Program-made: the position numbers and the translations under genes | In this document: positions 1 through 8,330 of the stretch, one piece after another | Position numbering within the stretch: position 1 is the first letter of the stretch | How the letters are laid out: the number at the start of each line of letters is the position of its first letter | Source of the DNA: Lentimicrobiaceae bacterium | GTDB lineage: Bacteria; Bacteroidota; Bacteroidia; Bacteroidales; F082 | Assembly: GCA_015061365.1 (NCBI GenBank) | Contig: SUWS01000003.1 | Span: forward strand, 50,920 to 114,919 | DNA length: 64,000 nt | Reading direction: 5' to 3' | Notes under the pieces: generated by a model | Database searches by the model: none | The model's input: only the letters and a program-made list of their open reading frames with translations | Told to the model about the DNA's origin: nothing

Positions 1-308
1 TATGTAATGTAAGTTCAGTGAATTACGTGACAGAAAATCCACAAGACGCATTCGGGTTCTTAGTGAAGGCTGTAGAGTTTTTCATTCCTGTGACAGACAA
101 TATCGACACCGAAGCCGAGCTTAAGAAGTTGGAAGAAGAGTTGAAATACGCACAAGGATTCTTGAAATCTGTCGAGGCAAAACTTTCTAACGAGAAGTTT
201 GTCAACGGCGCGCCAGCTGCTGTTGTCGATAAGGAGAGAAAGAAGAAATCCGATGCCGAAGCAAAGATTAAAGTCTTAGAGCAACAGATTGCGGCGTTGA
301 GGAAGTGA
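1..308 (+). CDS. valS: Valine-tRNA ligase, C-terminal end (5' partial)
   Basis: The reading frame is open to the left edge of the window (frame begins at base 3), so the track's GTG at 18 is not the true start. The visible part is the C-terminal tail of a class I valyl-tRNA synthetase, which charges tRNA-Val in the cytoplasm. The residues FFIPVTDNIDTEAELKKLEEELKY, then FVNGAPAAVVDKERKKK and a final Lys/Glu/Ala-rich helix, are the typical ValS C-terminal coiled coil that contacts the tRNA. The catalytic domain lies outside the window. A hairpin with a T-run follows 37 nt after the stop. Identification is confident despite the short fragment because this tail is distinctive. Confidence 0.93.
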   Translation, partial: CNVSSVNYVTENPQDAFGFLVKAVEFFIPVTDNIDTEAELKKLEEELKYAQGFLKSVEAKLSNEKFVNGAPAAVVDKERKKKSDAEAKIKVLEQQIAALRK

Positions 309-310
309 TG

Positions 311-344
311 GACAATTAACAATTAACAGTTAACAGTTAACAAT
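311..344. repeat. Heptamer tract (ATTAACA/GTTAACA)n after valS
   Basis: About five consecutive 7-bp units related to GTTAACA follow the valS stop. It is one of many heptamer tracts in this window and is directly followed by the terminator hairpin. Confidence 0.85.
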
Positions 345-378
345 ATAGAGACGTAAGATTTTGCGTCTCTATTTTTTT
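345..378 (+). terminator. Rho-independent terminator of valS
   Basis: Stem ATAGAGACG / CGTCTCTAT with a loop of about 10 nt, followed by a run of seven T. The stem sequence AGAGACG...CGTCTCT recurs elsewhere in the window, so this terminator belongs to a dispersed hairpin family. Confidence 0.85.
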
Positions 379-414
379 GTTTGAGAGCGGATTTTGATTT
401 TCAGTAGCCTCTAT

Positions 415-498
415 GCGTTAGGGATTGGAGCGGCATCCTTTTGGAGCGCAGCGGAGAAAGATATAGCGGAAAGCCCGACGGCGACAGCCGGAACGCCC
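415..498 (+). repeat. 84-bp dispersed repeat, copy 1
   Basis: GC-richer block running from GCGTTAGGGATTGGAGCGGC to GCCGGAACGCCC. A copy of the same length lies at 26364-26447 on the opposite strand with only a handful of differences by eye. The differences fall partly in short inverted repeats (CCCGACGGCGACAGCCGG; GGAGCGCAGCGGAG against GTAGCGTAGCGGAA), which hints at a conserved RNA or DNA structure. No open frame is shared. The gap 309-693 otherwise holds only the terminator and heptamer tracts. Confidence 0.85.
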
Positions 499-504
499 TC
501 CTTT

Positions 505-630
505 TAAAGTTTATAGTTAATAGTTAATAGTTAATAGTTTATAGTAGTTTTAAAGTTGAAAGTTTAAAGTTGAAAGTTGACGGTTTGCAATTAATGTGTT
601 GAAAGTTGAAAATGGTTTAAGGTTTAAAGT
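505..630. repeat. Heptamer tracts (ATAGTTA)n and (AGTTGAA/AGTTTAA)n
   Basis: AT-rich tract in which 7-bp units TAGTTAA/TAGTTTA give way to AGTTGAA and AGTTTAA units. It fills most of the remaining gap before the convergent SRPBCC gene. No promoter or gene is visible in it. Confidence 0.8.
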
Positions 631-693
631 AGAGTATTACCTTTACAGATTTAGGGGACTTCTACATGAAAACTCTTTCAAAGTTATAGAATT

Positions 694-1080
694 CTAAATC
701 TCAACAACTTTGTTTGCCATCATATTGACGAGATTCTGTAGCGGTCGCGACGCCATCATCTGCATAAGAGGGTTGAGTTGGGCATCGATTTCGAAGCAGC
801 ATTCTGTATGTTCGTTGTTTCTGATATGGATGTTCAACACAAATTGGAAAGGCGTCTTCCCGACAGGTGAGAGTTGTATCAGTTCATTTGGTTTTCGGTC
901 GCGAACTTGTAATGCGATGCTTCCCATTCCTTGGATGGTGAAGGAAAGGTTGTCGTTATCGGCGGTTATGTTTACTACCTGTTCCGGCAAAATAGGCGGC
1001 ATGTTGTTCATGTCGCCTATATATTCGAATAATTCTTCTGCGGAACGTTTGTTTGTGACCCAATTACTTTTGAAAATCAT
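694..1080 (-). CDS. SRPBCC (START-like) family protein
   Basis: A 128-residue cytoplasmic protein with the pattern of the SRPBCC/polyketide-cyclase fold: an N-terminal strand and helix (residues 1-30, NWVTNKRSAEELFEYIGDMNN), a central beta-rich region, and a long C-terminal helix (LMQMMASRPLQNLVNMMANKVV). Members bind hydrophobic ligands, but this small Bacteroidetes subfamily has no known ligand. It lies 54 bp downstream of pyrE on the same strand and is probably co-transcribed with it. The overlapping plus-strand ORF 710-1117 is a shadow. The fold call is by pattern only. Confidence 0.75.
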   Translation of the reverse strand: MIFKSNWVTNKRSAEELFEYIGDMNNMPPILPEQVVNITADNDNLSFTIQGMGSIALQVRDRKPNELIQLSPVGKTPFQFVLNIHIRNNEHTECCFEIDAQLNPLMQMMASRPLQNLVNMMANKVVEI

Positions 1081-1134
1081 AATTGTTAAAACTTTACGCT
1101 TAATTTTTAATCTTTAGTCGTCAATAGACTTCAA

Positions 1135-1782
1135 TTACATTCTTGCGTCGCTCCAAGCCTGTGGGTCTTTTTTCCATTCCATCAAAGAAGCCAAGTCGTT
1201 TTCTCTGATGTAGTTTTCTTCTGCAGCTTTCTTAATCAACGCGTCATAGTTTGTCAAGGTAAACAATTCGCATTTGTTCTTCTTGAAGTTTTCTGCTGCT
1301 ATATCCATTCCGTAAGTGAAGATGGCGAGCATTCCTTTTATGACGGCGCCTTTTTCGCGTAAAGCCTCAACGGCGTTCAAACTCGACTTGCCTGTAGATA
1401 CGAGGTCTTCGATGATAACGACAGATTGTCCGCTATTGATGATACCTTCGACTTGGTTGTTCATGCCGTGTGATTTTTTCTCGGAACGTACATAAACGAA
1501 AGGCAGTCCTAATTCTTGAGCTACCAACGCACCTTGTGGGATGCCACCTGTTGCTACACCTGCTATCACATCTGGAGTGCCGAACTTATCTAAACACATG
1601 TTTTTGAAGCCTTCACGGATAAAAGTTCTTACCTGTGGATATGATAATGTCACGCGATTGTCACAATAGATAGGACTTTTTAATCCTGATGCCCATGTAA
1701 AAGGATTTGCAGGATTCAATTTAATTGCTTTAATTTGCAAAAGAAAACTGGCAAGAGCCATTGATGTTTCTTGTTCGTTCAT
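1135..1782 (-). CDS. pyrE: Orotate phosphoribosyltransferase
   Basis: Joins orotate to PRPP to form orotidine 5'-phosphate in pyrimidine synthesis. The 215-aa protein starts at the ATG of MNEQETSMALASF (1782). The track's longer ORF runs through the promoter, and its extra 47 residues (MYFQTLDSN...) have no family similarity. Visible motifs are the substrate-binding region NPFTWASGLKSPIYCDNR, YVRSEKKSHG, and the PRPP-binding loop VVIIEDLVSTGKSS (a DLVSTGKS form of the usual D-D-x-x-T-x-G-x-S). It is the first gene of a likely pyrE-SRPBCC operon, divergent from the NUDIX gene with only 26 bp between start codons. Confidence 0.95.
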   Translation of the reverse strand: MNEQETSMALASFLLQIKAIKLNPANPFTWASGLKSPIYCDNRVTLSYPQVRTFIREGFKNMCLDKFGTPDVIAGVATGGIPQGALVAQELGLPFVYVRSEKKSHGMNNQVEGIINSGQSVVIIEDLVSTGKSSLNAVEALREKGAVIKGMLAIFTYGMDIAAENFKKNKCELFTLTNYDALIKKAAEENYIRENDLASLMEWKKDPQAWSDARM

Positions 1783-1805
1783 AAAATTAACCTTTAAATT
1801 TTTCG

Positions 1806-1813
1806 CAAATGTA
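1806..1813 (-). promoter_or_regulatory. -7 promoter element of pyrE
   Basis: On the minus strand this reads TACATTTG, a match to the Bacteroidetes -7 consensus TAnnTTTG, 23 nt before the pyrE start codon. It overlaps the predicted ATG of the divergent NUDIX gene (1809). No good -33 TTG is seen at the expected distance. Confidence 0.6.
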
Positions 1814-2432
1814 TAGACTTTTTTGCAATAATAAAACCCTTGAGTGCATAAATTTTTTTGAACAATGCATAGATGTTGAAACGGATGAGTCGTTATATTC
1901 GAGTCAAGTGTTTGAAAATACATTAGATAAGATAAAAAAATGGCTCGAAGACGGTGACGAAAATTTAGTTATTGATGATGTTGAAAACAAGATTTTGTCA
2001 GCTGTGATAAAAAAAATATTTCGTTTTGCGCCGGCGGCTGGAGGTGTAGTTGTGGTCGACAATTCGGTAGTCGCGATAGAAAGGAACGGAATTCCAGATT
2101 TGCCCAAAGGTCATATCGAGAGAGGCGAGTCGCCCGATGCAGCCGCATTAAGAGAAGTTCGTGAAGAGACAGCAATCTCAAATCTAACGATAATAAGACA
2201 ACTTCCATCTACGTTTCATTGCTATCTTCTCGACGGACAATGGACACTGAAACAAACTTCGTGGTTTATGATGAAGACCGACAACGGATTCAAGTCTAAA
2301 CCTCAAACCGAAGAAGGAATATCAAAAGTGTTCCTCCTAAATAAAGATAATGTTAATGATTTTTTAGAAAAGACATTCATCTCTTTAAAGATTACGTTGG
2401 GAGAAGAGATTTTAAAGATAATTAACAGTTAA
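1809..2432 (+). CDS. NUDIX hydrolase
   Basis: A 207-aa NUDIX-fold protein. These enzymes hydrolyse nucleoside diphosphates linked to another group; the substrate cannot be told here. The Nudix box is at about residues 102-124, GHIERGESPDAAALREVREETAI, which fits GX5EX7REUXEEXGU except that the last Gly is Ala. All metal-binding Glu residues (REVREE) are present. The N-terminal ~75 residues (MYRLFCNNKTLEC...) resemble the extra domain seen in Bacteroidetes NUDIX proteins, which supports the start at 1809 even though that ATG sits on the pyrE -7 box. The stop codon TAA lies inside a (GTTAACA)n repeat, so the last residues (INS) are repeat-encoded. Confidence 0.85.
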   Translation: MYRLFCNNKTLECINFFEQCIDVETDESLYSSQVFENTLDKIKKWLEDGDENLVIDDVENKILSAVIKKIFRFAPAAGGVVVVDNSVVAIERNGIPDLPKGHIERGESPDAAALREVREETAISNLTIIRQLPSTFHCYLLDGQWTLKQTSWFMMKTDNGFKSKPQTEEGISKVFLLNKDNVNDFLEKTFISLKITLGEEILKIINS

Positions 2433-2490
2433 CAATTGACAATTAACAGTTAATAATTAACAGTTGACAATTTACAATTAATAATTTAGG
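2421..2490. repeat. Heptamer tract (ATTAACA/GTTAACA/ATTGACA)n
   Basis: Near-continuous 7-bp units that include the stop codon of the NUDIX gene and fill the gap to coaD. Confidence 0.85.
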
Positions 2491-2530
2491 ACAATAGTTT
2501 AAGGGCAGAAGTAGAAATGCGTATTCATAA

Positions 2531-2563
2531 AGTCCGTTGTCTGTTGACTGTTGTCCGTTGACA
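2531..2563 (-). repeat. CAACAGA-type element, intergenic copy upstream of coaD
   Basis: Plus strand AGTCCGTTGTCTGTTGACTG.... On the minus strand it is four heptamers (GTCAACG, GACAACA, GTCAACA, GACAACG) followed by GACT. It is the same roughly 32-nt element found in frame inside birA, ftsH, hldD and the methyltransferase gene. It ends about 10 bp before the coaD start codon. Confidence 0.85.
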
Positions 2564-2572
2564 ATAAAAAAT

Positions 2573-3049
2573 ATGAGAAAAGCAGTATTTTCGGGTTCGT
2601 TCGACCCTATAACAAAAGGTCACGAGGATATAGTATTGAAAGCCATGCCTCTTTTCGATGAGGTGATTGTGGCTGTAGGAATTAACAACGTAAAGAAATG
2701 CGCATTTCCTTTAGAGCGGCGTCTTCAGTGGATAAAAGATACTTTTGCAGATTATCCAAAGGTGAAGGTTACGCATTATGAAGGACTTACCGTCGACTTC
2801 TGTAAAGATAACGGAGCTGATTTCATCATAAGAGGTTTGCGTGGTAGTGCCGACTTGGAATATGAGACGACGATAGCGGAAGCAAACAAAAAGATAAATC
2901 CTGAAATAGAGACGATATTTTTCTTGACAGAGCCGTCGCTGAGATGCGTGTCGTCGACAGTGGTCAGAGATTTGCTGAAACATAATTGCTCGGTTGAGCA
3001 GTTCGTTCCGGAGAAGGTTTGTATTGAATCTGAGAAACTGAGAATCTGA
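2573..3049 (+). CDS. coaD: Phosphopantetheine adenylyltransferase
   Basis: Transfers AMP from ATP to 4'-phosphopantetheine, the penultimate step of coenzyme A synthesis. The start is the ATG of MRKAVFSGSFDPITKGH (2573); the track's 12 extra residues are translated from an upstream repeat. The 158-aa length is normal. Seen are the nucleotidyltransferase motif FDPITKGH (T-x-G-H) at residues ~10-17, the FIIRGLRGSADLEYE region, and the C-terminal ISSTxVR-type motif as CVSSTVVRDLL. The last residues (IESEKLRI) and the TGA stop are encoded by an AATCTGAG/AAACTGAG octamer tract, so the native C-terminus has been replaced or extended by repeat DNA. Confidence 0.95.
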   Translation: MRKAVFSGSFDPITKGHEDIVLKAMPLFDEVIVAVGINNVKKCAFPLERRLQWIKDTFADYPKVKVTHYEGLTVDFCKDNGADFIIRGLRGSADLEYETTIAEANKKINPEIETIFFLTEPSLRCVSSTVVRDLLKHNCSVEQFVPEKVCIESEKLRI

Positions 3050-3075
3050 GAAACTGAGAATCTGAGAAACTGAGA
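3021..3075. repeat. Octamer tract (GAATCTGA/GAAACTGA)n over the coaD stop
   Basis: Six to seven 8-bp units alternating between AATCTGAG and AAACTGAG. The tract begins inside coaD and supplies its stop codon. The same octamers follow secA and the merR gene. Confidence 0.85.
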
Positions 3076-3091
3076 ATTGGCTAAAGCCTTA

Positions 3092-3457
3092 GTTCAAAGT
3101 TCAAAAGCCTTGGTTCAATAAATCTCTCGCAGAGACGCAAAGGACGCGAAGTTCAAAGTTCAAAAGCCTTGGTTCAATAAATTTCTCGCAGAGACGCAAA
3201 GGACGCGAAGTTCAAAGTTCAAAAGTCTTGGTTCAATAAATTTCTCGCAGAGACGCAAAGGACGCGAAGTTCAAAGTTCAAAAGTCTTGGTTCAATAAAT
3301 TTCTCGCAGAGACGCAAAGGACGCGAAGTTCTAAGTTCAAAAGCCTTGGTTCAATAAATTTCTCGCAAAGACGCAAAGGACGCGAAGTTCTAAGTTCAAA
3401 AGCCTTGGTTCAAAGCTCAAAGTTCAAAGCTCAAAGTTCAAAGTTCAAAGTCTTCTA
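3092..3457. repeat. 59-bp tandem repeat array with heptamer flank
   Basis: Five full 59-bp units (starting at 3092, 3151, 3210, 3269 and 3328) and a partial sixth, nearly identical to one another. Each unit combines TTCAAAG heptamers, AAGCCTTGGTTCAATAAAT, and TCTCGCAGAGACGCAAAGGACGCGAA. After 3411 it decays into (CTCAAAG/TTCAAAG)n. There are no unique spacers, so this is not a CRISPR array. Together with the octamer tract it fills the gap 3050-3504, where no gene is visible. Confidence 0.95.
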
Positions 3458-3504
3458 ATGTTTCCGGATTTAAAATATTAATGATAATATCACGTTATCT
3501 TATC

Positions 3505-4914
3505 ATGAAAAAGTACATTTTAATAATAGCGTTATTTTTAAATCTTAATTTATTTTCACAAAATGTCTCTATCAAAGGAGCTGTCAGGCAGTCGGCAAAT
3601 AGCGATAAGCAATCAACATCATTGGTTCGTCTTCTGACATATAACGATATGTTGACTTGCGAGCAGACTACGATTTATGAGACTTATACTGATGATAATG
3701 GAAATTTCGTCATTGAGACAAATATCGACGATATAGTCATGGCACAGATCGCTGTTGATTTGGAGCGTGTTGACATTCTGTTACGTCCCGATTCTGATTA
3801 TGAAATTGAGATAATCATACCAGAACAAAATGATGACGTTTCTTATTTCGAACGCCAGAGTCCAACCTTAAAAATGATTAAGGAAAATGACGATGACTTG
3901 TATTATCAATATTCCATGTCGAATATGATTATCGACGATTTTGTCTTAAATAATTTTAACAAACTTTATAGAGGACGACAGATTTCTTTGTTGGATAGCT
4001 TAGATGTCAATATAAATAAGGAATTGGGAGATATAAGCTCCGATTTTGTGAGAGACAATTTACAATATCGTAAGGCGGCAATTCAGATGATGGTAAATAA
4101 CAACGCGAAGAGAGTCATTGAAAACTATTACAATAAGAAAGAGATACTCTATTCCAATCCAGCGTATATGAATTTGTTTCAGGAAATTTTCACTAATTAT
4201 CTTGCCTCACGACAGTTTAATCCTTCAGAAATACGCAACCTGCTTTATGCCGACTATGACAGTTTCTTAAAATATGTTAAGGAAAAAGATGTCTTTTTGT
4301 CAGATAATGAAGATTTGTCAGAGTTGATTGTAGCTTGGAACCTGAGACGTATGTATTATGAGATGCCAGACGAAAAAAATGAAATCTTGAACTATCTCGA
4401 TTATATCGCGAAACACACGAAAAGTGTAGAGAACAGAAAGTTGGTTGTTGATATTTTAACACAAATCAAGAGATTGTCGTTCGGTTCAGATGCTCATGGT
4501 TTTTCTTTAAAAGACAAGGATGGCAGAACAGTTACTTTGTCCGATTTTAAAGACGACCTCGTACTTATGCAATTTGTCGATCATAAGTCTAATATGACAG
4601 ACTATCAATTTGAGATGTTGGATAATCTTTCGAGACAATGGCAAGACACGATTCAGATTTTCACTATCGCCAACAGGGAATATTTCGAAGAATATAAGCA
4701 GATGTTTGAAGATAAAGGATATGAATGGACGTTGTTAAACCTTGAAGACGACATACTTCTTCTCGAGAAATATCAGATCAGAATCTTCCCGGATTATGTG
4801 ATTCTCGGAAAAGACAATAAGATTGGAATGTCGCCAGCGCCGTCACCCGATCAATATTTGGACTTTCATGTGAGAAGAATTTACAACTATTATAAAAAAA
4901 ATGATAAAAAATAA
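3505..4914 (+). CDS. Exported protein with redox-inactive thioredoxin-like C-terminal domain
   Basis: A 469-aa protein; I take the start at MKKYILIIALFLNLNLFSQ, a good signal peptide, rather than the ATG eight codons upstream. Residues ~20-330 are alpha/beta with an early beta-sandwich-like section (GAVRQSANSDKQSTSLVRLLTY) and a long helical middle, as in Bacteroidetes proteins that carry a thioredoxin domain at the end. The last ~130 residues (SLKDKDGRTVTLSDFKDDLVLMQFVD...) follow the AhpC/TSA/TlpA pattern. The place of the CxxC motif reads FVDHKSNM, so no catalytic cysteines remain, and the protein is probably not an oxidoreductase. The secA promoter starts right after its stop codon. Confidence 0.7.
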   Translation: MKKYILIIALFLNLNLFSQNVSIKGAVRQSANSDKQSTSLVRLLTYNDMLTCEQTTIYETYTDDNGNFVIETNIDDIVMAQIAVDLERVDILLRPDSDYEIEIIIPEQNDDVSYFERQSPTLKMIKENDDDLYYQYSMSNMIIDDFVLNNFNKLYRGRQISLLDSLDVNINKELGDISSDFVRDNLQYRKAAIQMMVNNNAKRVIENYYNKKEILYSNPAYMNLFQEIFTNYLASRQFNPSEIRNLLYADYDSFLKYVKEKDVFLSDNEDLSELIVAWNLRRMYYEMPDEKNEILNYLDYIAKHTKSVENRKLVVDILTQIKRLSFGSDAHGFSLKDKDGRTVTLSDFKDDLVLMQFVDHKSNMTDYQFEMLDNLSRQWQDTIQIFTIANREYFEEYKQMFEDKGYEWTLLNLEDDILLLEKYQIRIFPDYVILGKDNKIGMSPAPSPDQYLDFHVRRIYNYYKKNDKK

Positions 4915-4915
4915 T

Positions 4916-4923
4916 TATCTTTG
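4916..4923 (+). promoter_or_regulatory. -7 promoter element of secA
   Basis: TATCTTTG, a match to TAnnTTTG, followed by GCAC. It lies two bases after the preceding stop codon and leaves a leader of about 110 nt before secA. Confidence 0.65.
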
Positions 4924-5042
4924 CACAACATTTGTTAAAATGATTTCGAGATTTTTATCTCACGATAAAAAGTAACTATAATATAAATTGTGCATCATGC
5001 AAAATTATGAATCAAGCATCATGCATTAAGAATTAAAGAAGT

Positions 5043-8000
5043 ATGGGATTTTTAGCTAAACTCTTCGGTAATAAGGCATCGCGCGACAACAAAGCCTTGC
5101 AGCCGATTTTGGATAAGACATTAGAAGCTTATGAGAAAATAAAGAATTTAGATACTGACGCTCTTCGTCATAAGACAGTTGAGTTTAAGGAATATATCAA
5201 CAACTACATCGCTGACGACGAAGCTCGCATCAAAGAACTGAAACTGAAAGCTGAAGATGAAGACCTTGACCTCGAGAAGAAAAACGACATTTACGAACAG
5301 ATAGATAAATTGGAGAAACATGTCCTCGAAAGAATCGAGGAAGCTCTCAACAATATTATGCCTGAAGCTTTTGCTGTCTTGAAAGAAACAGCGAAACGTT
5401 TCAAAGAGAATGAGGTTGTAGAAGCGACAGCTACAGAATTAGACCGTGACCTCGCAGCGAGATTCGATCATATCAACGTTGAAGGCGACAAGGTTTATTA
5501 CGATAACAGCTGGGTTGCAGGCGGCAACACTATAACTTGGGACATGGTTCCGTATAACGTACAGGTCATTGGCGGTGCTGTCTTGCATCAAGGTAAGATC
5601 GCTGAGATGGCAACTGGTGAAGGTAAGACCTTAGTCGCGACCTTCCCTGTATATCTCAACGCTCTCGCAGGTCGTGGTGTTCACGTAGTTACCGTTAACG
5701 ATTATCTCGCGAAACGTGACTCCGAGTGGATGGGAACGATATATGAATTCCTCGGTCTCACCGTAGACTGCATCGACAAGCATGAGCCTAACTCACAGGC
5801 ACGTCGTAACGCTTATCTCGCAGACATCACCTACGGAACAAACAACGAATTCGGCTTCGACTACCTCCGTGATAATATGACAGGTAATCCAGAAGAACTC
5901 GTTCAACGAAAACACCATTTCGCTATCGTCGACGAGGTTGACTCCGTCTTGATAGACGACGCTCGTACACCTTTAATCATATCCGGACCGACACCACGCG
6001 GTGACCATCAAGAGTTCGACATATTGAAAGGAGACGTGGTGAAACTTTATGAAGCACAAAAACGTCTCGTGACTTTATGCCTCGCCGAAGCAAAGAAAAT
6101 ATTGACCGACCCTAATGCTACTGAAGACCAAAAACGTCATGGAGCCGACCAGCTTTTCCGCGCTTACAGAGGTCTTCCTAAAAACAACGCCTTGATTAAG
6201 TTCTTAAGCGAAGAAGGTATGAAGACCCTCATGCAGAAGACCGAAGGCTTTTATCTCCAGGAACAACAGAAAAATATGCATATCATCGACGATGAACTTT
6301 ATTTCGTCATCGATGAGAAACTTCATAGCGTCGACCTTACAGAGAAAGGTATCGACGAACTTACCAAAGCATACAACGACCAAACGTTCTTCATCTTGCC
6401 TGACGTAGGTTCTGAGATAGCCGAGCTCGAACGCAGCGAACTTCCTAACGACGAGAAACTGATGAAAAAGTCGGAACTGCTCCGCAACTATTCAGAGAAA
6501 TCGGAACGCCTGCATACAGTGCAACAATTACTTAAGGCATATACCTTGTTCGAAAAGGATGTCGACTATGTCATCATGGACAATAAGATTAAGATTGTTG
6601 ACGAACAGACAGGACGTATCATGGAAGGTCGTCGTTGGTCGGACGGTCTGCATCAGGCTGTAGAAGCAAAGGAAAACGTCCATATCGAAGCTGCGACACA
6701 GACATACGCGACAATCACTTTGCAGAACTACTTCCGTATGTATCATAAGTTGGCAGGTATGACAGGTACTGCTGAGACTGAAGCCGGCGAGTTCTGGGAC
6801 ATCTATAAGTTAGATGTAGTCGTTATTCCTACCAACAAGCCTATCGCTCGTATCGACGCGGAGGATCTGATATATAAGACAAAACGTGAGAAATATAATG
6901 CCGTCATCGATAAGATAGAAGAGTTCGTTGCTGATGGTCGTCCTGTTCTTGTAGGTACGACATCCGTTGAGGTTTCAGAGCTTCTCTCCAGAATGCTTAC
7001 TCGTAAGGGCATCAAACATAATGTCTTGAACGCTAAGTTGCATGCCAAGGAAGCTCAGATCGTTAAAGACGCAGGTCAAGCTGGAACGGTAACAATAGCA
7101 ACTAATATGGCTGGTCGTGGTACTGACATCAAGTTGGGACCAGGAGTTAAAGAGGCAGGCGGTCTCGCCATCATTGGCACAGAACGTCACGAGTCACGCC
7201 GTGTTGACCGTCAGTTACGTGGTCGTTCAGGTCGTCAGGGCGATAATGGTAGCTCTCAGTTCTTCGTGTCGTTGGAAGACGACCTCATGCGTATGTTCGG
7301 CTCAGAACGTATTGCTCCTATCATGGATAAATTAGGTCTTCAGGAAGGCGAAGTGATCCAACACTCGATGATCACAAAACAGATTGAAAAGGCTCAGAAG
7401 AAAGTAGAAGAGAATCACTTCGGAACACGTAAGCATCTTCTTGAATATGACGACGTGATGAACTCACAACGCGAGGCGATATACGAAAAGAGACGCCATG
7501 CCTTGTTCGGAGAACGTCTTTCAATAGACATCAACAATATGATGTATGACCTCGGCGAATCGTTGATAGAGAAATATCAGGAAGTCAACGACTATGACGG
7601 ACTTAAATTAGAAATCATCTCCAAGATGGGTATCGATGTTCCTTTCGACGAAGACGAATTTAAACGCTCAAAACTCGATGTGCTCGCAGATAAGTTGTTC
7701 GAGACAGCATTGGAAGTCTATAACAATAAGACACGTATCATAGGTGAGAAGACACTTCCTGTGATAGAGAACGTTCATAAGAACACACAATATGAAAACA
7801 TCCTGATTCCGTTTACCGACGGTAAGAAGAGCATGAACGTGGTTGTCAACCTCAAGAAAGCTGTAGAAAACGGAGCGAGAGAAATAACATTGGCGGTAGA
7901 GAAATTCATTACGCTCGGCATTATCGACGAATCATGGAAAGAACATCTCCGCGAATTGGACGACCTTAAACAATCTGTAAGAAATGCGACTTACGAACAG

Positions 8001-8330
8001 AAAGATCCTCTCTTGATTTATAAATTCGAGTCGTTCAACCTGTTCAAACAGATGATACAAAAGATAAATACAGATGTGATCTCATTCTTGATGCGCGCCG
8101 ACGTTCCTATGCAAGACGGAAGTCAGGTGAGAGAACAAAGAGCGAGAGCCATCGACAGAAGCAGGCTGAAAGAACAACGCAACGACCTCTTGTCGCAAGC
8201 TCACAGCAACACACAAGAACGTCAAGTGACACAGCCTATTCACGTGGAGAAAAAAGTCGGACGCAACGACCCTTGTCCTTGCGGTAGCGGCAAGAAATAC
8301 AAAAACTGCCACGGAAAAGATGAATTATAG
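5043..8330 (+). CDS. secA: Protein translocase ATPase SecA
   Basis: The motor that pushes unfolded preproteins through SecYEG. At 1095 aa it is about 200 residues longer than E. coli SecA, as is usual in Bacteroidetes, mostly through insertions in the N-terminal and helicase regions. Motifs seen: Walker [11 protein letters not shown] (~residue 189), the DEAD-like [45 protein letters not shown], and a C-terminal zinc-binding tail [19 protein letters not shown] (CxCx8CH) that in other SecAs binds SecB or ribosomes. Transcribed alone from its own promoter. The stop is followed at once by octamer repeat DNA. Confidence 0.98.
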   Translation: MGFLAKLFGNKASRDNKALQPILDKTLEAYEKIKNLDTDALRHKTVEFKEYINNYIADDEARIKELKLKAEDEDLDLEKKNDIYEQIDKLEKHVLERIEEALNNIMPEAFAVLKETAKRFKENEVVEATATELDRDLAARFDHINVEGDKVYYDNSWVAGGNTITWDMVPYNVQVIGGAVLHQGKIAEMATGEGKTLVATFPVYLNALAGRGVHVVTVNDYLAKRDSEWMGTIYEFLGLTVDCIDKHEPNSQARRNAYLADITYGTNNEFGFDYLRDNMTGNPEELVQRKHHFAIVDEVDSVLIDDARTPLIISGPTPRGDHQEFDILKGDVVKLYEAQKRLVTLCLAEAKKILTDPNATEDQKRHGADQLFRAYRGLPKNNALIKFLSEEGMKTLMQKTEGFYLQEQQKNMHIIDDELYFVIDEKLHSVDLTEKGIDELTKAYNDQTFFILPDVGSEIAELERSELPNDEKLMKKSELLRNYSEKSERLHTVQQLLKAYTLFEKDVDYVIMDNKIKIVDEQTGRIMEGRRWSDGLHQAVEAKENVHIEAATQTYATITLQNYFRMYHKLAGMTGTAETEAGEFWDIYKLDVVVIPTNKPIARIDAEDLIYKTKREKYNAVIDKIEEFVADGRPVLVGTTSVEVSELLSRMLTRKGIKHNVLNAKLHAKEAQIVKDAGQAGTVTIATNMAGRGTDIKLGPGVKEAGGLAIIGTERHESRRVDRQLRGRSGRQGDNGSSQFFVSLEDDLMRMFGSERIAPIMDKLGLQEGEVIQHSMITKQIEKAQKKVEENHFGTRKHLLEYDDVMNSQREAIYEKRRHALFGERLSIDINNMMYDLGESLIEKYQEVNDYDGLKLEIISKMGIDVPFDEDEFKRSKLDVLADKLFETALEVYNNKTRIIGEKTLPVIENVHKNTQYENILIPFTDGKKSMNVVVNLKKAVENGAREITLAVEKFITLGIIDESWKEHLRELDDLKQSVRNATYEQKDPLLIYKFESFNLFKQMIQKINTDVISFLMRADVPMQDGSQVREQRARAIDRSRLKEQRNDLLSQAHSNTQERQVTQPIHVEKKVGRNDPCPCGSGKKYKNCHGKDEL

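Noticed and set aside
1783-1923. N-terminal extension of pyrE in the ORF track
   Set aside because: It runs through the pyrE promoter and overlaps the NUDIX gene; PyrE proteins start at MNEQETS.
3092-3411. Tandem array taken as a possible CRISPR
   Set aside because: The 59-bp units are contiguous and nearly identical with no unique spacers, and no cas genes are present.
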